Part shown: in pieces, positions 22,162 through 35,546 of the stretch
Position numbering within the stretch: position 1 is the first letter of the stretch
Layout: each line of letters begins with the position of its first letter
DNA from: Gadus chalcogrammus
Lineage: Eukaryota > Chordata > Actinopteri > Gadiformes > Gadidae
DNA: 64,000 nt
Assembly (NCBI RefSeq): GCF_026213295.1
Contig: NC_079423.1
Location: 14,260,538 to 14,324,537 of the forward strand
Direction: 5' to 3'
The notes under the pieces: model-generated
Seen by the model: only the letters and a program-made list of their open reading frames with translations
Told to the model about the DNA's origin: nothing
The model's database searches: none
Made by a program: the position numbers and the translations under genes

Positions 22162-24568
22162 AAAAGTTTTTCAGAAGGTTTTCACTTAGGTAATATAGTG
22201 AACATCATTTTCTTTGTAGTCTTATTTTTATATAATTTGAACTGTTTTTATTATCAATTTAGAGGTCCAATACACGATTAAGGCTTGAATTTAGGTACAT
22301 TTTAAAGATGTATTATTATTATTATTATTATTATTATTGTGTCAAATGCTAAATCCTTAATAAAACATGTAAAATAAAATCCAAAGAAGCATTATTTTGT
22401 GTGAACCTGAGTAGATATTGAAACAAGGTTTTTAGGCTTCAAACAAATTTACGATTGTTTAAGACGCCATTATGTCTGAGCTCTAATTCGTTCTCCTGAC
22501 GCTTTTGGGGCACTCATTCAAATCAATAACAAAAGCCTTGTTACGGTTCCGAGCTCAACCCCAAATGCTGAAAACAATCAGATTACTTTAATGGAGGTTA
22601 TCAGATTTAATGACAAGACAGGGAATAACTTGAATGGAAATGTTGACTGTGTAGGCGGATAGATGGGCGGGCAGGCAGGCAGGTAACCAGATAAGATGGA
22701 CACCAGTATGTGGAACTGGAAGACAAAGAAAAAATTTGATGGTCAAAAGTACTTGGTGACAGCAAACCTTACTGTAATCCTAAATGCCCGAGAGTTTTAC
22801 TGGCGTGTAATGACAGCAAACGATCCGGCAATGAGTGGATGGGAAGCCAGGGTTTAAATACACAGTTGGAAGAGGTTATCGCCGCTGCGTGGAATAAGCA
22901 GATGACGTGGGTTACGGACAAGATAGTCGGAGCCTTGACCACACAGACACAAACAAACACTGACAAACAGGAGAGAGAGACTGGCTCAGGCTAGGTGCAA
23001 GTGTAAGGCAGGACTGTACCCCCTCCTCTATGGGCACCCCCTAGCGAACCCCTGGAACTGGCACAGCAGTGCAAAATGCAGTGTAATGCATTGAAGTTGT
23101 CGTAAAAATGTATCTAATGGAAAATAGATATCGGTCAAACAGAAATCACATATAAACGCGATACTTTTTTCACAACAGGTTTGTTTATGTCCCCACTATA
23201 TATCCTGCTCAGTTGTCTGAACAGGGATGTGTGGCTCTGTTAAGACAGGTAAATATGTATTGTGAGGGATTTAAAATAAATTGTTATCCTTATATATTAC
23301 TACTACTATTAATGGCTATGTGTCTGTTACTACATGATGGGTATGCACACACACTCTTCATATGCAATCCGGTTAGTGGTGGTTATTTATTAGTTTAGAG
23401 AATAGTCTGCTCTTGTTCTGTACTGGCATGTTACAATATACAATATACAAAAACGTTGAAGAAGCATGTCTCAATACCCAGTAATTTCTTCCTTCAGCGT
23501 GGTTTAGCGTGGGCCATTCTCAATAACAAGTACTGCAGGTTTGGGCATACTTGGTAGTTCGGACTTGGCATGATTGAGGAAGGGAGGACACAGTACAGTC
23601 ATTCTGGAACAACAGCGTACTGTTGATGTCCCCATCTCAGGTCCCCTCACCAAATAAAACAAACGACTTCTTTTGAAGAGTGAGTTGGCAGCGGGGACTC
23701 AGGATGTATTTAAAAATAGCGCTTTGAGTGGCCACTGCTCTGAAAGGCGCTGAATAAATTCAGTCCCTTTACAATCTTAAGAGTGACATGTTCACATGAT
23801 AACTCGGTGGTCATTCTGAGAAAGAGCAGCAAGGACTGAATACAGGGAGGACTGAATAATGTGGAGAAAACCACAAAAAATACACACATAACACAGGGTC
23901 TGAACAGGACGGGACAGACGTGGGTGTCTACACACATTTGTGACGCCAAACCCAATACTAACACAGCTGCATGGTGATGGATTTGGGGAATCTGATACCG
24001 TTGTGGTAGCTTTTCACCATCTAGCTACATTCTGGTGTCCTGTAACTACCAAATGTGTCAGACACCCTACTTTGTATTTATCTACCGTAGGAAAATCCGC
24101 ACTGTGCAGGACAAACCACCTGATTTGTACAAGTGGGGTTTTCGAGTCACGCTTAACTCAGAATAATGCTATATATATGTATCTTTGTTGTGACTGCAAA
24201 TTAAAAAACTGCAAGAGCATTTCAACCCGGTAGGTAATGCATCCACGGTTCTGTGATTTTGGTTAATTTTAGCTACAATTTTTACAATCAAATGACTACT
24301 AGAATGTAAACATTCTGCTGTTATAATCTTATGATTCTTATTTTATTCATATATATTTCATTAGAACCAAGACAGAGAAGAAGAGCTGAGAATTGCAAGA
24401 TAATGGCTGCTAAACACTTTGAATTGAAGGTTAAGAGTATAGATCATATTGAGGGAGCTATGGTTGTTACACAACGTAATATTGACTCGTTGGTTGCCAT
24501 TTGGAATTCTTTATTACTTTTTTGTTTTCTGTAGTTAACACTAGTTCTTTGATCTTCAGCCCTCTGAC
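22162..24568. other. Spacer between genes B and C, partly duplicated promoter side
   Basis: The gene B 3' end has AATAAA at 22359 and an (ATT)n run at 22311-22339. About 22400-23500 holds nothing I recognise. From about 23540 the sequence aligns with 17860-18968 upstream of gene B, so the promoter region was duplicated with the gene. A shared TATA-like word GCTATATATATGTA occurs at 18579-18592 and about 24168-24181, roughly 390 bases before each first exon. A transcription start is not shown by this. Confidence 0.5.
22311..22339 (+). repeat. (ATT)n microsatellite
   Basis: About ten ATT units in the gene B 3' region; absent in the corresponding gene C 3' region near 28300. Confidence 0.9.
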
Positions 24569-27500
24569 ATGTCGTTTTTTACCATGGTTTTCATCATGTT
24601 CTCTGTCACACAAGGTGAGTAGGCTACATGGAAACAATAATTTTTACGTGTAACATGATTTTAAATAAAAAACAAGGGAGATGTTTTACATTTCTTTACT
24701 CAGCAACCGTATTATGCTTGCTGAAAAATGACATAGAATACATGTTAATATATCAATATTATTTTATATCTGGTATGATATAACATTTTCAAGATCTTTT
24801 CTGGATTATGAAGGACAGTTAAATCTTGACAATTTGTATCTTTGAGCAAATATTAATTTACAAGCATCATTTAAAAAAAAAAACATTTGATTGCCATAGT
24901 CTACTTAACTTGGGTTATTCATTCATTATCATTTCACATATGGCAACAACTAGTTTTTGTGAAGTAAACATTAGCCACACTTTTGTTTTTCTAATTTTGT
25001 CCCCAGCTCAGAGCTTGAACTGTTCTGAACCCACCAATCTAGCCCTGCTGGAAGCACTGACACCAGTCTTTGATTTACGCTTCATACGACCTGTCAATAA
25101 CTTTAATAATTACACAGAAGTCTATGTATCCTTTACCATGTATGGCATTCTGGGAGTGGTATGTTCTGTTTTAGATATATAAAAACAATATTTATAGAAA
25201 ATAAATGAATGAACTGATTTCCCTGTATATATACCTGGGTTGGTATAATGACTTTGTGAACTTAAATCTCAAGTATTATCCTTTAAGAAGCATTTTGTCT
25301 TTTTCAATTGTGAAAGTGAGCAATTAATAAATGTTAAAGTAGAATATGACTATTTATGAAAATGGCATTTCGGATCTAAGCAACATTTTGATAGAATAGC
25401 CCTTTATATCTCTGCACCTTTGTAGCCAGAGATTCATATTTAACATTCAGTTGGCTAATAAAGATTGATACATGGCATTTGCATTACTTTCTTTTCAGGA
25501 TGAAAAAGCTCAACTCTTGACCACTTATATTTGGCAACACATTGTGAGTATAAAAATCAAATAAACGAAGTAGCCATACTTATTATCTGGACATTTATAT
25601 TAAAAAGCACTATTTCATATTGTATATTGAAATCCATTGTTTATAGATAAAACACCTATTTGCTGCTAGTAGCCAATCGGACAAATGCATGAAATCATTT
25701 GTGGTTCAAGGGATGGAAGAATGAGTTCATCAGCTGGGATCCAGAGCAGTGTGGCACCGACCACATTACGCTACCTAGACGCCAGTTTTGGATACCAGAT
25801 ATGGTCATGAATGAATTGTAAGATCCATGCACAACTACAACTAGTAGGTGTGAAACACCTAATAATTGTAAATGGTCTCATTGTTTTATGTTATTTTGAA
25901 CCTTATGGTAAGGCACGATCCATTTTAAAGGAAAAAAAACGTGAGAGTAAATTACACATAAGCTTCAATGATCTACACAATGTGAATTTAACTATTCCTT
26001 TGCTATCATCCCAATGTATATTTATTTTCCTAAATCACTGTTACTTCTCGGACCAATCAAATCTTATCAAAAAAGCCTTTGATATCAAATGTTGTTTTTT
26101 TTGCTGTCTTACAGAGTATCTAAAAACACAGCCCCATTTGTGCCTTATGTACATGTCTATTCTGATGGCATGATCTACGACTTCAGCCCAGTCAGAGTGG
26201 TTAGCACCTGCAGACTGAACATCTACACCTTCCCCTTCGACGTCCAGAATTGCACTTTCACCTTTGTCTCCTACAGCCACACAAGTAAGCATGGTTACGA
26301 AAAATCCAATTTTAATTTTTGGCCTAAAAAAATCTTAAATACGATTGTGACGGGTCTTAAAATTGTATTGGATCATGGAATCAATAACCACCACTAATGC
26401 AAACTGTGGATTTCATCTACTATTGGTAATATGCAACTTCAACGTGAGCTGGCTTGAGAACAGCGCTGCAATACGGAAGAGGATTAGGGCCAAATGTGAT
26501 AATTTTTTTGGGAGTTCTGAATTTAATCTCATAATTCTGATTTTAACGTCAGAATAAAAAGATTTCTAATTTTAAAGTATGAATTATTTTTAGAATTCTG
26601 TTTACTTTTCTAAAATGGCATTTGTAATGGTTTTAAAAAGGTCTTAAATTTAACTTGTTGAAACCTGCGGAAACCCTGAATAAGACACCACATAAATAAA
26701 CAAGAATATATTTTACATTTTACACCTCATTAGTCTGCCTCAGGATGGATTGGCTAGTTCGAGATTAGCCAATCGGTCATGGCCATACAAGCTTCCTTGT
26801 AATTTAACCATTAAATGTAATTTAAACATCATATAAACCTTTATTTTCCCCTCACGTACAGTTGTATAACATCCTGTGCTCTCTTCTTCTTCTCAATGCT
26901 CTCCTCAACCCGTCAGCCGAGGACATCATGGTTGAACTCAACAGACCGATAGAAGAGATTATTAAGGAAACAGTGGCTGTGATGACTACTGTAGGGGAGT
27001 GGAAGCTAATAGATATCACTGCTCATAAAGAAACGCGACCTGGACTTCAATTCGACCGTCTCATATTTCAAGTATGTTTACTATTTATTTGTAAGGGAAT
27101 AATACAATATTTTTTTATGATTACAAAAGGAAAAAAAATCTGTATTTCTTACTGGTGGACAGGGTAGATTAAAGGAACTAGTTAACGATAAATATCAATA
27201 CTTTTTTTAAATGGTCTGACTTTGAACTGTCTTTTTGCTAAACCCCATAGATTGGTCTGAGGCGTAAGTCCACTCTCTATGTGGTCAACCTGCTCATCCC
27301 CAGCTGCTCCTTGATCACAGTGGACCTCTTCAGCTTCCTGCTACCCCCACAGAGTGTGGACCGCTCGGCCTTTAAGATGACCCTCATCTTAGGCTACACC
27401 GTCTTCCTCTTGCTGATGAATGACTTGCTGCCGGTCACTGGCAACACCATACCACTCATAAGTCAGTGAGACTCTTTTCTTCACTGGGAAGTTAAAATGA

Positions 27501-28122
27501 AACTCTATTTCTTGAACTGAAAAGTAACCAGCACACTCACACTCTCATCAATGTATCCCCAGATGTTTTCTTCGCCCTCTGCCTGGCTCTGATGGTGGCC
27601 AGCCTGTTGGAGACAATCCTCATCACCCACCTCTACTCAAGCTCCAGTCGCTTTGCTCCTGTCCCCCGCTGGGTGAGAGTAGTGGTCCTTCAAAAACTGG
27701 GATGTTGTGTTGGTCTGCCTCCAAAGCCAACAAAAGACCATTCAACAGGTAAGATGTTGCTATGCGAAGTTATGATTACATTGACACTGAAAACAAAAAG
27801 ACAAACTAAAAGATTTTCTTGACGTCTCTTCAATATAGATATGTCTCCCAATGCTGTAAGGGAGGAGATCAAAGCTGGTAAGACTCCTCCAATGCCCCTG
27901 GAACTGGAAGACACAACCCCAGGCGAGTTGAGGAAGTTGGGGAGAGACCTCCGGGCGATCCGGCTGCAGGTGGAACAGCAGCTGAGTGGGGACCAGAAGT
28001 CTGAAGAGTGGATCCAGGTGGCTTCCATCATTGATCGCTTCCTGTTTGGGCTCTACACGCTCTTCATATCAGTCAGTTCTATAACTATGATCTGGATCTG
28101 GGTTGAATCAGACCGACGATAG
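24569..28122 (+). CDS. htr3-like: 5-HT3-like Cys-loop receptor C
   Basis: Nine exons: 24569-24614, 25007-25158, 25499-25543, 25711-25817, 26115-26284, 26917-27071, 27251-27461, 27563-27748, 27839-28122, giving 451 residues, all phases consistent. The signal peptide is [16 protein letters not shown]. It is a close tandem duplicate of gene B: exons 7-9 are nearly identical, while the extracellular exons 2, 4 and 6 differ more. Cys-loop [15 protein letters not shown]; loop [10 protein letters not shown]; loop B FVSYSHT, with Tyr where 5-HT3A has Trp; M2 as in B. The second half of the M3-M4 loop ([12 protein letters not shown] ... SEEW) lacks the three Arg that limit conductance in 5-HT3A. Expected product: cation channel subunit in the plasma membrane. 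AATAAA lies at 28336. Agonist unknown. Confidence 0.87.
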
Positions 28123-28639
28123 AAAAGTTTTTCAGAATCAGTTTTTAATTTATACAATTTAGTGAACATCATTTTCTTTGTAGACTGTCGTCATCTAACC
28201 CTAAACAGTTTTTTTTATTTTAATACATTTAGTTAGTGTGATTATTGATGATTTGAGGTCCAATACACGATTAAGGGCTTACATTTATGTTAATTTTAAA
28301 GATCTATCATTATGATTCTCAAATGCTAAATCCTTAATAAAACATGTAAAATATAATTCAAAGTTGCATTGTTTATTTATGGTTACCTGAGCAGATATTG
28401 AAAACAAGGCTTTTAGGCTAACTACACAGTTAAGATTGTTGGAGACAAATCATGCCACTCCACATATCACTACACTAGCTCCCTGGGGTCAACATCAAGT
28501 TCAATTCATACATTCATACTGTTGTCATTCAGGCGTACTGGATCTCTACCCACATCTCAAACTATACCTGTCTGTCCTCTGTGGTCGACTAAAGAGGTGT
28601 GTGAGGAACTCCATGCCACTCATTCAAAGTTAAGAATAT
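28123..28639. other. Gene C 3' flank up to the composite element
   Basis: It has the poly(A) signal at 28336-28341 and otherwise no coding sequence I can support. The last bases (AAGAATAT, 28632-28639) are the left target duplication of the element that starts at 28640. Confidence 0.5.
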
Positions 28640-29638
28640 GGTAACGCTTTATATTAAGGTCCTTAAGCATTTGTTAATAGGTAATAAGACACTTATTATA
28701 TGCTTATTAACATTAATTGGTGTCAATAAGCCAATCTATAAGTGTTAATAATAACATAATAAACATGTTTATTGTGAAGGTTTTTTAAAGGTGTGCTTCA
28801 CACCTGCCTGGCTGTCAGTCAGTGCAGTGTAATATAAAATAAAAATCACAGCATCACAAATATTTTAAATACTAATTATACACTTATAAAATAAAGTTAT
28901 GTGCTGTGCAAATAGCTGGTGGTAAAAATAGAACTGTTTCTTCAATACAAATTAGATTTTTTTTCAAGTTAACAGGTGAGTCTCACACCTGCCTTGCTTC
29001 AGTCAGTGCAGTGCAATATAAAAAAAAAATAATAATAATTCTCTCTCGGTATAAACGATATGGCCAAATCTCTCCCGGTAGACACTTTCATATCGTCCAC
29101 GGTATGATATCGTCATATCGCCCAGCCCTAAGCGAGTGTGATCTGTTTTGCAAGTGGATGATGGCTTGACGCATATGCTTGATGAAGTGTTTGACGACCA
29201 TTTGGAGAACATGTTGGAATCGTCATCACGAGCACCCCAAACTATTAACTGACAGACAAAAGACAGGAACAAGCACAGAACATGGATAAGAGGAAGAGGT
29301 CCGAACTGGAGGATGACTCTTTGGTAAGTTTAAGACTGTAGTTACTATAGTAACGGTAGCTGGTTCTATCTAGCTAGCTGTTTGCTAGCAAACTTTTTTG
29401 GCTGACATTACTTTCTTTCAGAGTTTTTAAGAATTAGAGTAATTCGAACGGTTGTGTCATGAATCCATGTCTAAACGGCTTAATGCTTATTGTAACCCGT
29501 CTGCTAACTGTCTATTGTGGTCAATGTTCTTTGTGTTTCTTTAAAGAGTAACAAAAAAGACCAGCCAGAAGAATTCTCAGTCATCCCCTGAGGTCATGGA
29601 GAAGCCGGACTCGGATACGTCCAGTCCGTAGTTTTTAA

Positions 29639-30397
29639 AGTTTCCTTGGCATGAAAATCTCACTTTATGAGGTTTTATAACATTAATATGAGTTCCCCTA
29701 GCTTGCCTATCGTCCCCCAGTGGCTAAAACTTGTGTTCGGTGTAAAACGAGCACTAGGTATCCTGCTCGCCCTTTGAAAAAATAGATTTGAAATGTGTTC
29801 ATAAGGGGCCAAGTTACCTCCCCTTTCTCTGCCTTGCCCGCCGAGAAAATTTGGTCCGCCAATGACACAATGAGCTACTACCGTGCGAGCGCCACATGTG
29901 TGTGTGTGTGTGATTACACGCACTGTAACGCAAGTGTTGTACACTTCTTGGGATAACCGTTCTGCTGTTGGTGTTATGGCGCATGGTTCTTTGTCGTCTC
30001 TGGTATTTCCACAACGAGACTGTGGTTGGGGTTATCTCGGCCATGGTTGAGAAGGAATTGGGGGAGAGGAACTTTGGCTCTGACTCCCTGAGGTACATGA
30101 ACCACGACATGGAGGAGAAAGGGATTGTTGCCCGCGATCGTCTCCCGATCGAGCGCCGCTGCCCGCTGGCCAGCCTGCTGCCAGGGCAGCGAGGCCCCGG
30201 CGGGAGACAATCACGGTCAACAATCGTGGGCAGCAATCCCTTTCTCCTCCATCTCGTGGTTCAGTCTACTTCAGATTGATCTGGACGGGGAAGAACCAGA
30301 GACGTCTCTGGTACGTCTCTAGTATCGTCCGGAGGCGCACACAGCTTTTGGCCGTGATAATATATATTATATGGTATAGATATCTATGTATAATTTG

Positions 30398-30442
<45 letters not shown>

Positions 30443-30916
30443 ATTTAATTTAATTTAGCACCCAAGGTCACCTTACAGAGCATAAAGTCCTCATAAATCG
30501 TTTAAAAACAAGACATTGTGGAAAAATAAATAAATAAAATTACTATATTACTTAGATATAGAGCTCCAGGACTCCCGCCGGAGTACCCGGAGTGTTCTAG
30601 AACAGTTACAGAACACGGCCAAAGGCTGTGTGCGCCTCGCCATTGAGATACATCCACTGTAAACAGAGCGCATGGTACCGTGGCCGCAAGCTGCTTAGGG
30701 CCAAACCCCCAGCCTCCTCCTTGACCCGCCTCTCTCCTCCTCATATGCATTAAAGTGACAGAAACCGAAACGGCGCGTGTGGGGAAAGCTCAATGTGCGA
30801 CTGGCTCATAGTTGGTGTAATTCTGCACCACAGCAGAATTTCGGGAACATCTTCAAATAATGTGTTAAGGGCCCACAAATATTAAAGCGTCCATAAAGTA
30901 GCATGTCATGGGACCT
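29639..30916. mobile_element. TTAA-flanked DNA transposon, family R, second complete copy
   Basis: The ends are AGTTTCCTTGGCATG and CATGTCATGGGACCT with TTAA at 29635-29638 and 30917-30920. It matches the 11209 element but lacks the foldback insert of that copy. It holds a (TAA)n run at about 30403-30441. After this run comes a short repeat (CAAGGTCACCTTACAGAG) that also occurs near 63447. No transposase is seen. Confidence 0.7.
30403..30441 (+). repeat. (ATA)n microsatellite
   Basis: About thirteen AAT/ATA units within the family R element. Confidence 0.9.
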
Positions 30917-31189
30917 TTAAAAGATTATGTTCAAGAATACGTTCTGAAGTTTTTAAAATTAAAAAAAAAATAATAATCAAAAGAGCTGTTTATGACATCT
31001 GAATCCAAGATGGCAGCACCCTAGGTTGCATGTGTGTTTGTCTCTCTGTCTGTCTCAGGTTTTTTTTTTGCTTCTATGTCTGATTTGTCGTAATTTTTTT
31101 TTCTGCATCAACTACTACTGAGCACACTGGACTTTAAATGAAACAATTTTGAATCGAATACGGACTACGTGGATACATCTACCTTCAAG

Positions 31190-31825
31190 CCACCTGCCTG
31201 ACCTGCTAGCATCCAGCCATCTGCCTGGCACACTAGCATCCAGCCACTTGCCTGGCCTGCTAGCATCCAGCTACCTGCATGACCGCCTAGCATCCAGCTA
31301 CCTGCATGACCTGCTAGCATCCAGCCTCCAGCCACTTGCTTGGCCTACTAGCATCCAGCCTCCAGCCACCTGCCTGGCCTGCTAGCATCCAGCTACCTGC
31401 CTGGCCTGCTGGCATCCAGCTACCTGCATGACCTGCTAGAATCCAGCCTCCAGCCACCTGCTTGGCCTGCTGGCATCCAGCTACCTGCATGACCTGCTAG
31501 CATCCAGCATCCAGCCACCTGGCTGACCTGCTAGCATCCAGCCTCCAGCCACCTGCATGACCTGCTAGCATCCAGCTACCAGCCTGGCCTGCTAGCATCC
31601 AGCTACCTGCATGGCCTGCTAGCATCCATCTACCTGCATGACCTGCTAGCATCCAGCCACCTGGCTGACCTGCTTGGCCTGCTGGCATCCAGCTACCTGC
31701 ATGACCTGCTAGCATCCAGCTTCCAGCCACCTGGCTGACCTGCTAGCATCCAGCCTCCAGCCACCTGCATGACCTGCTAGCATCCAGCCTCCAGCCACCT
31801 GCTTGACCTGCTAGCATCCAGCCTA
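31190..31825 (+). repeat. Minisatellite in the LINE 5' region
   Basis: About 25 imperfect units built on GCTAGCATCCAGC and CACCTGCCTGACCT, in unit lengths of roughly 25-33 bases. CTAGCATCCAG is the most constant core. It lies between the presumed LINE 5' end and its first coding frame, where tandem repeats could serve as promoter monomers; that is only inference. Confidence 0.9.
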
Positions 31826-34800
31826 CTATTATCTCAAGACCCCAAAGCAGCACTGCTAAAATCTCCAGGCCTACAATCTGCAACCCATCTCAAGTACTGT
31901 GACAGATACTAACCATGTCAGGTAAAATGTTTGCCCTCCTGGCCTTGTTCTTTATACCTGTGTGTGAACATGAAAGAATTGGGAAAAGTTGTGAGAGTGT
32001 GTCTTTGCATACAGTGTACTTGCTAGATAAATCAAAGGTGACCAGTGCACAGGAGCTGACAGGCTCCCAGGGGTGCTTGGTATCTTGTGTATGCCCTATC
32101 CTTAAACAAGCAAACTTTAAGCATCTGTTAAGCCTCCTCCTGTTAAATTACTATTTCATCCCATCCGAAAACTCTTGGACTGTTTTCTTGAACAGATCTG
32201 ATATTACAAAAAACACAAAAAATGACAGACACACACTTAGGTGTGTCATCATGCTTCTGTTACTATTATCAGGGAATGTGCAGCCTAATCCAGGGCCTGC
32301 CACTACCACAATGTGTTTACAGACCCCTGCAGACTTTTTAGATAGAACTGGTATTGGTTTTATCCATATGAACGTGAGAAGCCTATTGCCAAAAATGGAC
32401 ATGGTTAAAATTTGGGCAAATTCTACAAATGCTGACATTATGGTTGCATCAGAGACATGGCTGAGTAGTAATGTAAATGTCATGTAAATCTGGATGGGTA
32501 TAACCTCTTTCGTGCAGATCGCAGCGCTAAAGGTGGAGGAGTGGCAATCTATACAAAAAATACATTTCAGACAACAGTTCTTATATCAAAGTCAGTTCCT
32601 AAACAATATGAATTACTTGTGTTGAAAGTTGAATTTACTAAAGGTTGTGTTATGACAATAGTGGGATGTTATAGACCTCCGTCTGCATTAAAAGATACAT
32701 TAACCTCAATATCAGAGTCCTTGGCTAATGTTAAACACAATGAACTGGTTTTCATAGGAGATCTGAACTGGGACTGGTTGTCTCCGGTCTCTGATCCTTT
32801 TAAATTTTTTTGTGATGATGCACACTTGACACAAATTATAGAATCTGCGACAAGGCCTAACCCTAAACACCCTGAAAAGTCATCGCTTATTGACCTGTTT
32901 CTGACAAACTGTCCTCTCAAATACAAAGCCACTGCTGTATTTGCAAATGACATCAGTGACCACTGTGTAATTGCTGCAGTGAGAGACATGAAGCTTCCAA
33001 AAGTAAAACCACGTATCATAACCAAAATGAATTTTAAATCTTTTTGTGAGCAGCAAGCCTTTTTACATGATCTTTATTTATGTGACCGGGTAAAAGTTGG
33101 TCTGATGCCCGACCCTGATATGGCTTTGTCTTACTTTAAATCACTTTTCCTAGACATTACAAATAAGCACGCTCCTCTTAGAAAATACAAGGTTAAAGGC
33201 CGTGTCAATCCATGGTTCACTGATCACCTTTCTGATAAAATTCATGAGCGAAATCTAGCTTGGGCAACTGCAAGAAAATCCAAAAGTCAGTCTGATTGGA
33301 TTCATTTTCGACATCTGAGGAATAAATGTATGTCCTTGATACGTAAAGCTAAATCAGACTACTATATTAAAGAAATGTCTGACATGATAAATACATCTAA
33401 ATTCTGGAAGGTTTTTAAGTACATGTCATCAAGCACAAGTGACAGTGTGTTAGTTACCAAAGGAAATTCGGGTGGAAAATGAAATCATTACAGACAAAAC
33501 AAAGATGTTATATATTCTAAGCATTTTATCGCCTCAGAAAGCTGTTTGAAAAGGAAATGCCACTTAAAATGGCACAAAAATCCTCTTACTCCGAGCAAAA
33601 GCTCCCTTTTGACTTTAATGTTACTCCCATTACAATTAATGAAGTACGTGATGCTCTGAAAAAGATAAACATTAAAAAATCAGCTGGCCCTGATGGATTG
33701 GATCCACATTTGTTGCAGATTGCTGCTGAGATTATTGCTGAACCATTAACCCACATTTTTAACCTGACTATAGAAAATGGTCAAATTCCGAAAATTTGGA
33801 AGGCAGCCTACGTTGTTCCATTGCTGAAGGGTGGTGATCCAGCAAACCCTAACAATTATAGGCCTATATCCAAACTCTCAATGCTTGGCAAGATTTTGGA
33901 AGGACTCATTAGTAATCAGTTAAAGGAGTTTCTATCGAAAAATTTTATTCTAAATGATCTGCAATCCGGGTTTAGAAAGAAACATGGTACTGTCACTGCT
34001 ACAATGAAGGTTCTAAATGACATAATTACAGCAATTGATGAGAAAGAACACTGTGCTGCACTATTCTTAGACTTATCAAAGACTTTTGACACAGTCGACC
34101 ACTCTGTTTTATTACAAAAGCTAGTGAACATAGGATTTTCCTCAAAATCAGTTAAATGGTTTGAGAACTATCGGAGTGATAGAACACAAAGTGTCCAAGC
34201 TGAGGGTTTATCGTCTAGCTGTAAGAATATACACTATGGTGTCCCGCAAGGATCCATTTTGGGTCCTATTTTATTTATAGTTTATATTAATAATTTGTGT
34301 TGCAATGTTGCAAATACAAAATTCAATTTTTACGCAGATGACACCATTATGTATAGCTCTGCTTCATCCTTAGCAAGTGCAACTAAGGACCTCCAATCGG
34401 CTTTTAATGTTGTTCAGCAAAACCTACATGGATTAAGACTTGTACTAAATATTGACAAAAGCAAAATGATCTGCTTTACAAGAAGTAATAAAACATCCGA
34501 TATGGATGACAACCAGATTGTTACTCTAAACAACAAAGTGATAGAGCGAGTCGCAACCTACAAATACCTGGGCTTTTTTCTAGAAGAAAATCTCTCTTTC
34601 AAACATCACATTGAGTGTCTTACTAAAAAGCTAAGAATTAAACTGGGTTTCTTGTATAGAAATAAATGTTGTTTTTCTTTTGGTGCCAGGAAGAAAATTG
34701 TCCAAGCCGTTCTTTTATCTGTTATTGACTATGGTGATATTTTATATATGCATTAGGGATGCAAATTATCGAGTAATTCATTAATCGATAGTTGTTTCAT

Positions 34801-34905
34801 CTTATCGATCGATGATCGATTAATTGATAAGCGGCAATTCTTCTGAGAAGCTGAATTTCCTTCTGAATGTGGCACATTTAGGTGGTAATTTAACAAAGTC
34901 GTTTA

Positions 34906-35010
34906 GTTGTTGTACTTTAAAATACTTCCACATATTGTGCATTTGGCGTCTTTGTCGTCATTAACCAACTTAAAGTGGCTCCATACTGCACTCCGTTTTG
35001 CCCTCTTCAT
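34906..35010 (-). pseudogene. BED-type zinc finger of hAT transposase, fragment
   Basis: SAVWSHFKL followed by CTICG and LKYNN gives the first two Cys and the aromatic pair of a BED finger. The His half of the finger and the catalytic domain are missing. Confidence 0.65.
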
Positions 35011-35044
35011 CGTGTCAGTGTCCCGCTTTTCGTTTGTCTTGTCC

Positions 35045-35546
35045 TGCCGTGTTCCAATACCCGTACTGTCCGTACTTACTAGCCAAAATTTGAGTACGCA
35101 GTACTCCAATTCAGATCCGGCGAAAAGAAGTATACTTCAAGGACCCGGATGCCGTACTCAAAACGGGCTAATCGTGAAGTGTGGATCGAAGGACACTCCC
35201 CGTACTCAACGGCAGCCTTCTTAGCTACGTTGCAGAAGAGGCGGAGCCAGGCTGAGCCAAAGTCGGCGCATTTTCCACATAGCCTGCATTAATAGTCATT
35301 TTGTAGTTTTTATAGTTTTTATAGCTTTTTATAGCTGCTAGGCGTAAATAGTTCACCGTTCAAAGCGGGATGTTTATTGCGGGGGAGGAGCCACGGCGGC
35401 AGTCGTGATCGTAATTTCCGGTTAGTACACCACGGAGTACTCGATTTGGAACAGCACTCGCATCTGAAAAATGAACGTAGTAGCCAGTGCGGATAGTATA
35501 CTTCCTTTAAGTATACTCATGGAAGTACGGGTATTGGAACACGGCA
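35045..35546. mobile_element. DNA transposon with TGCCGTGTTCCAATACCCGT ends, complete
   Basis: Left TGCCGTGTTCCAATACCCGT and right ACGGGTATTGGAACACGGCA are perfect inverted repeats of about 20 bases. It shares its body with the element at 16544, but lacks the THAP insert of that copy. I could not read a clear target duplication. It is the innermost layer in LINE > hAT > this element. Confidence 0.75.

Noticed and set aside
31149..31730. Repetitive open frames on both strands
   Set aside because: They read through the minisatellite in the LINE 5' region and follow its unit length; no start context or codon signal suggests a protein.
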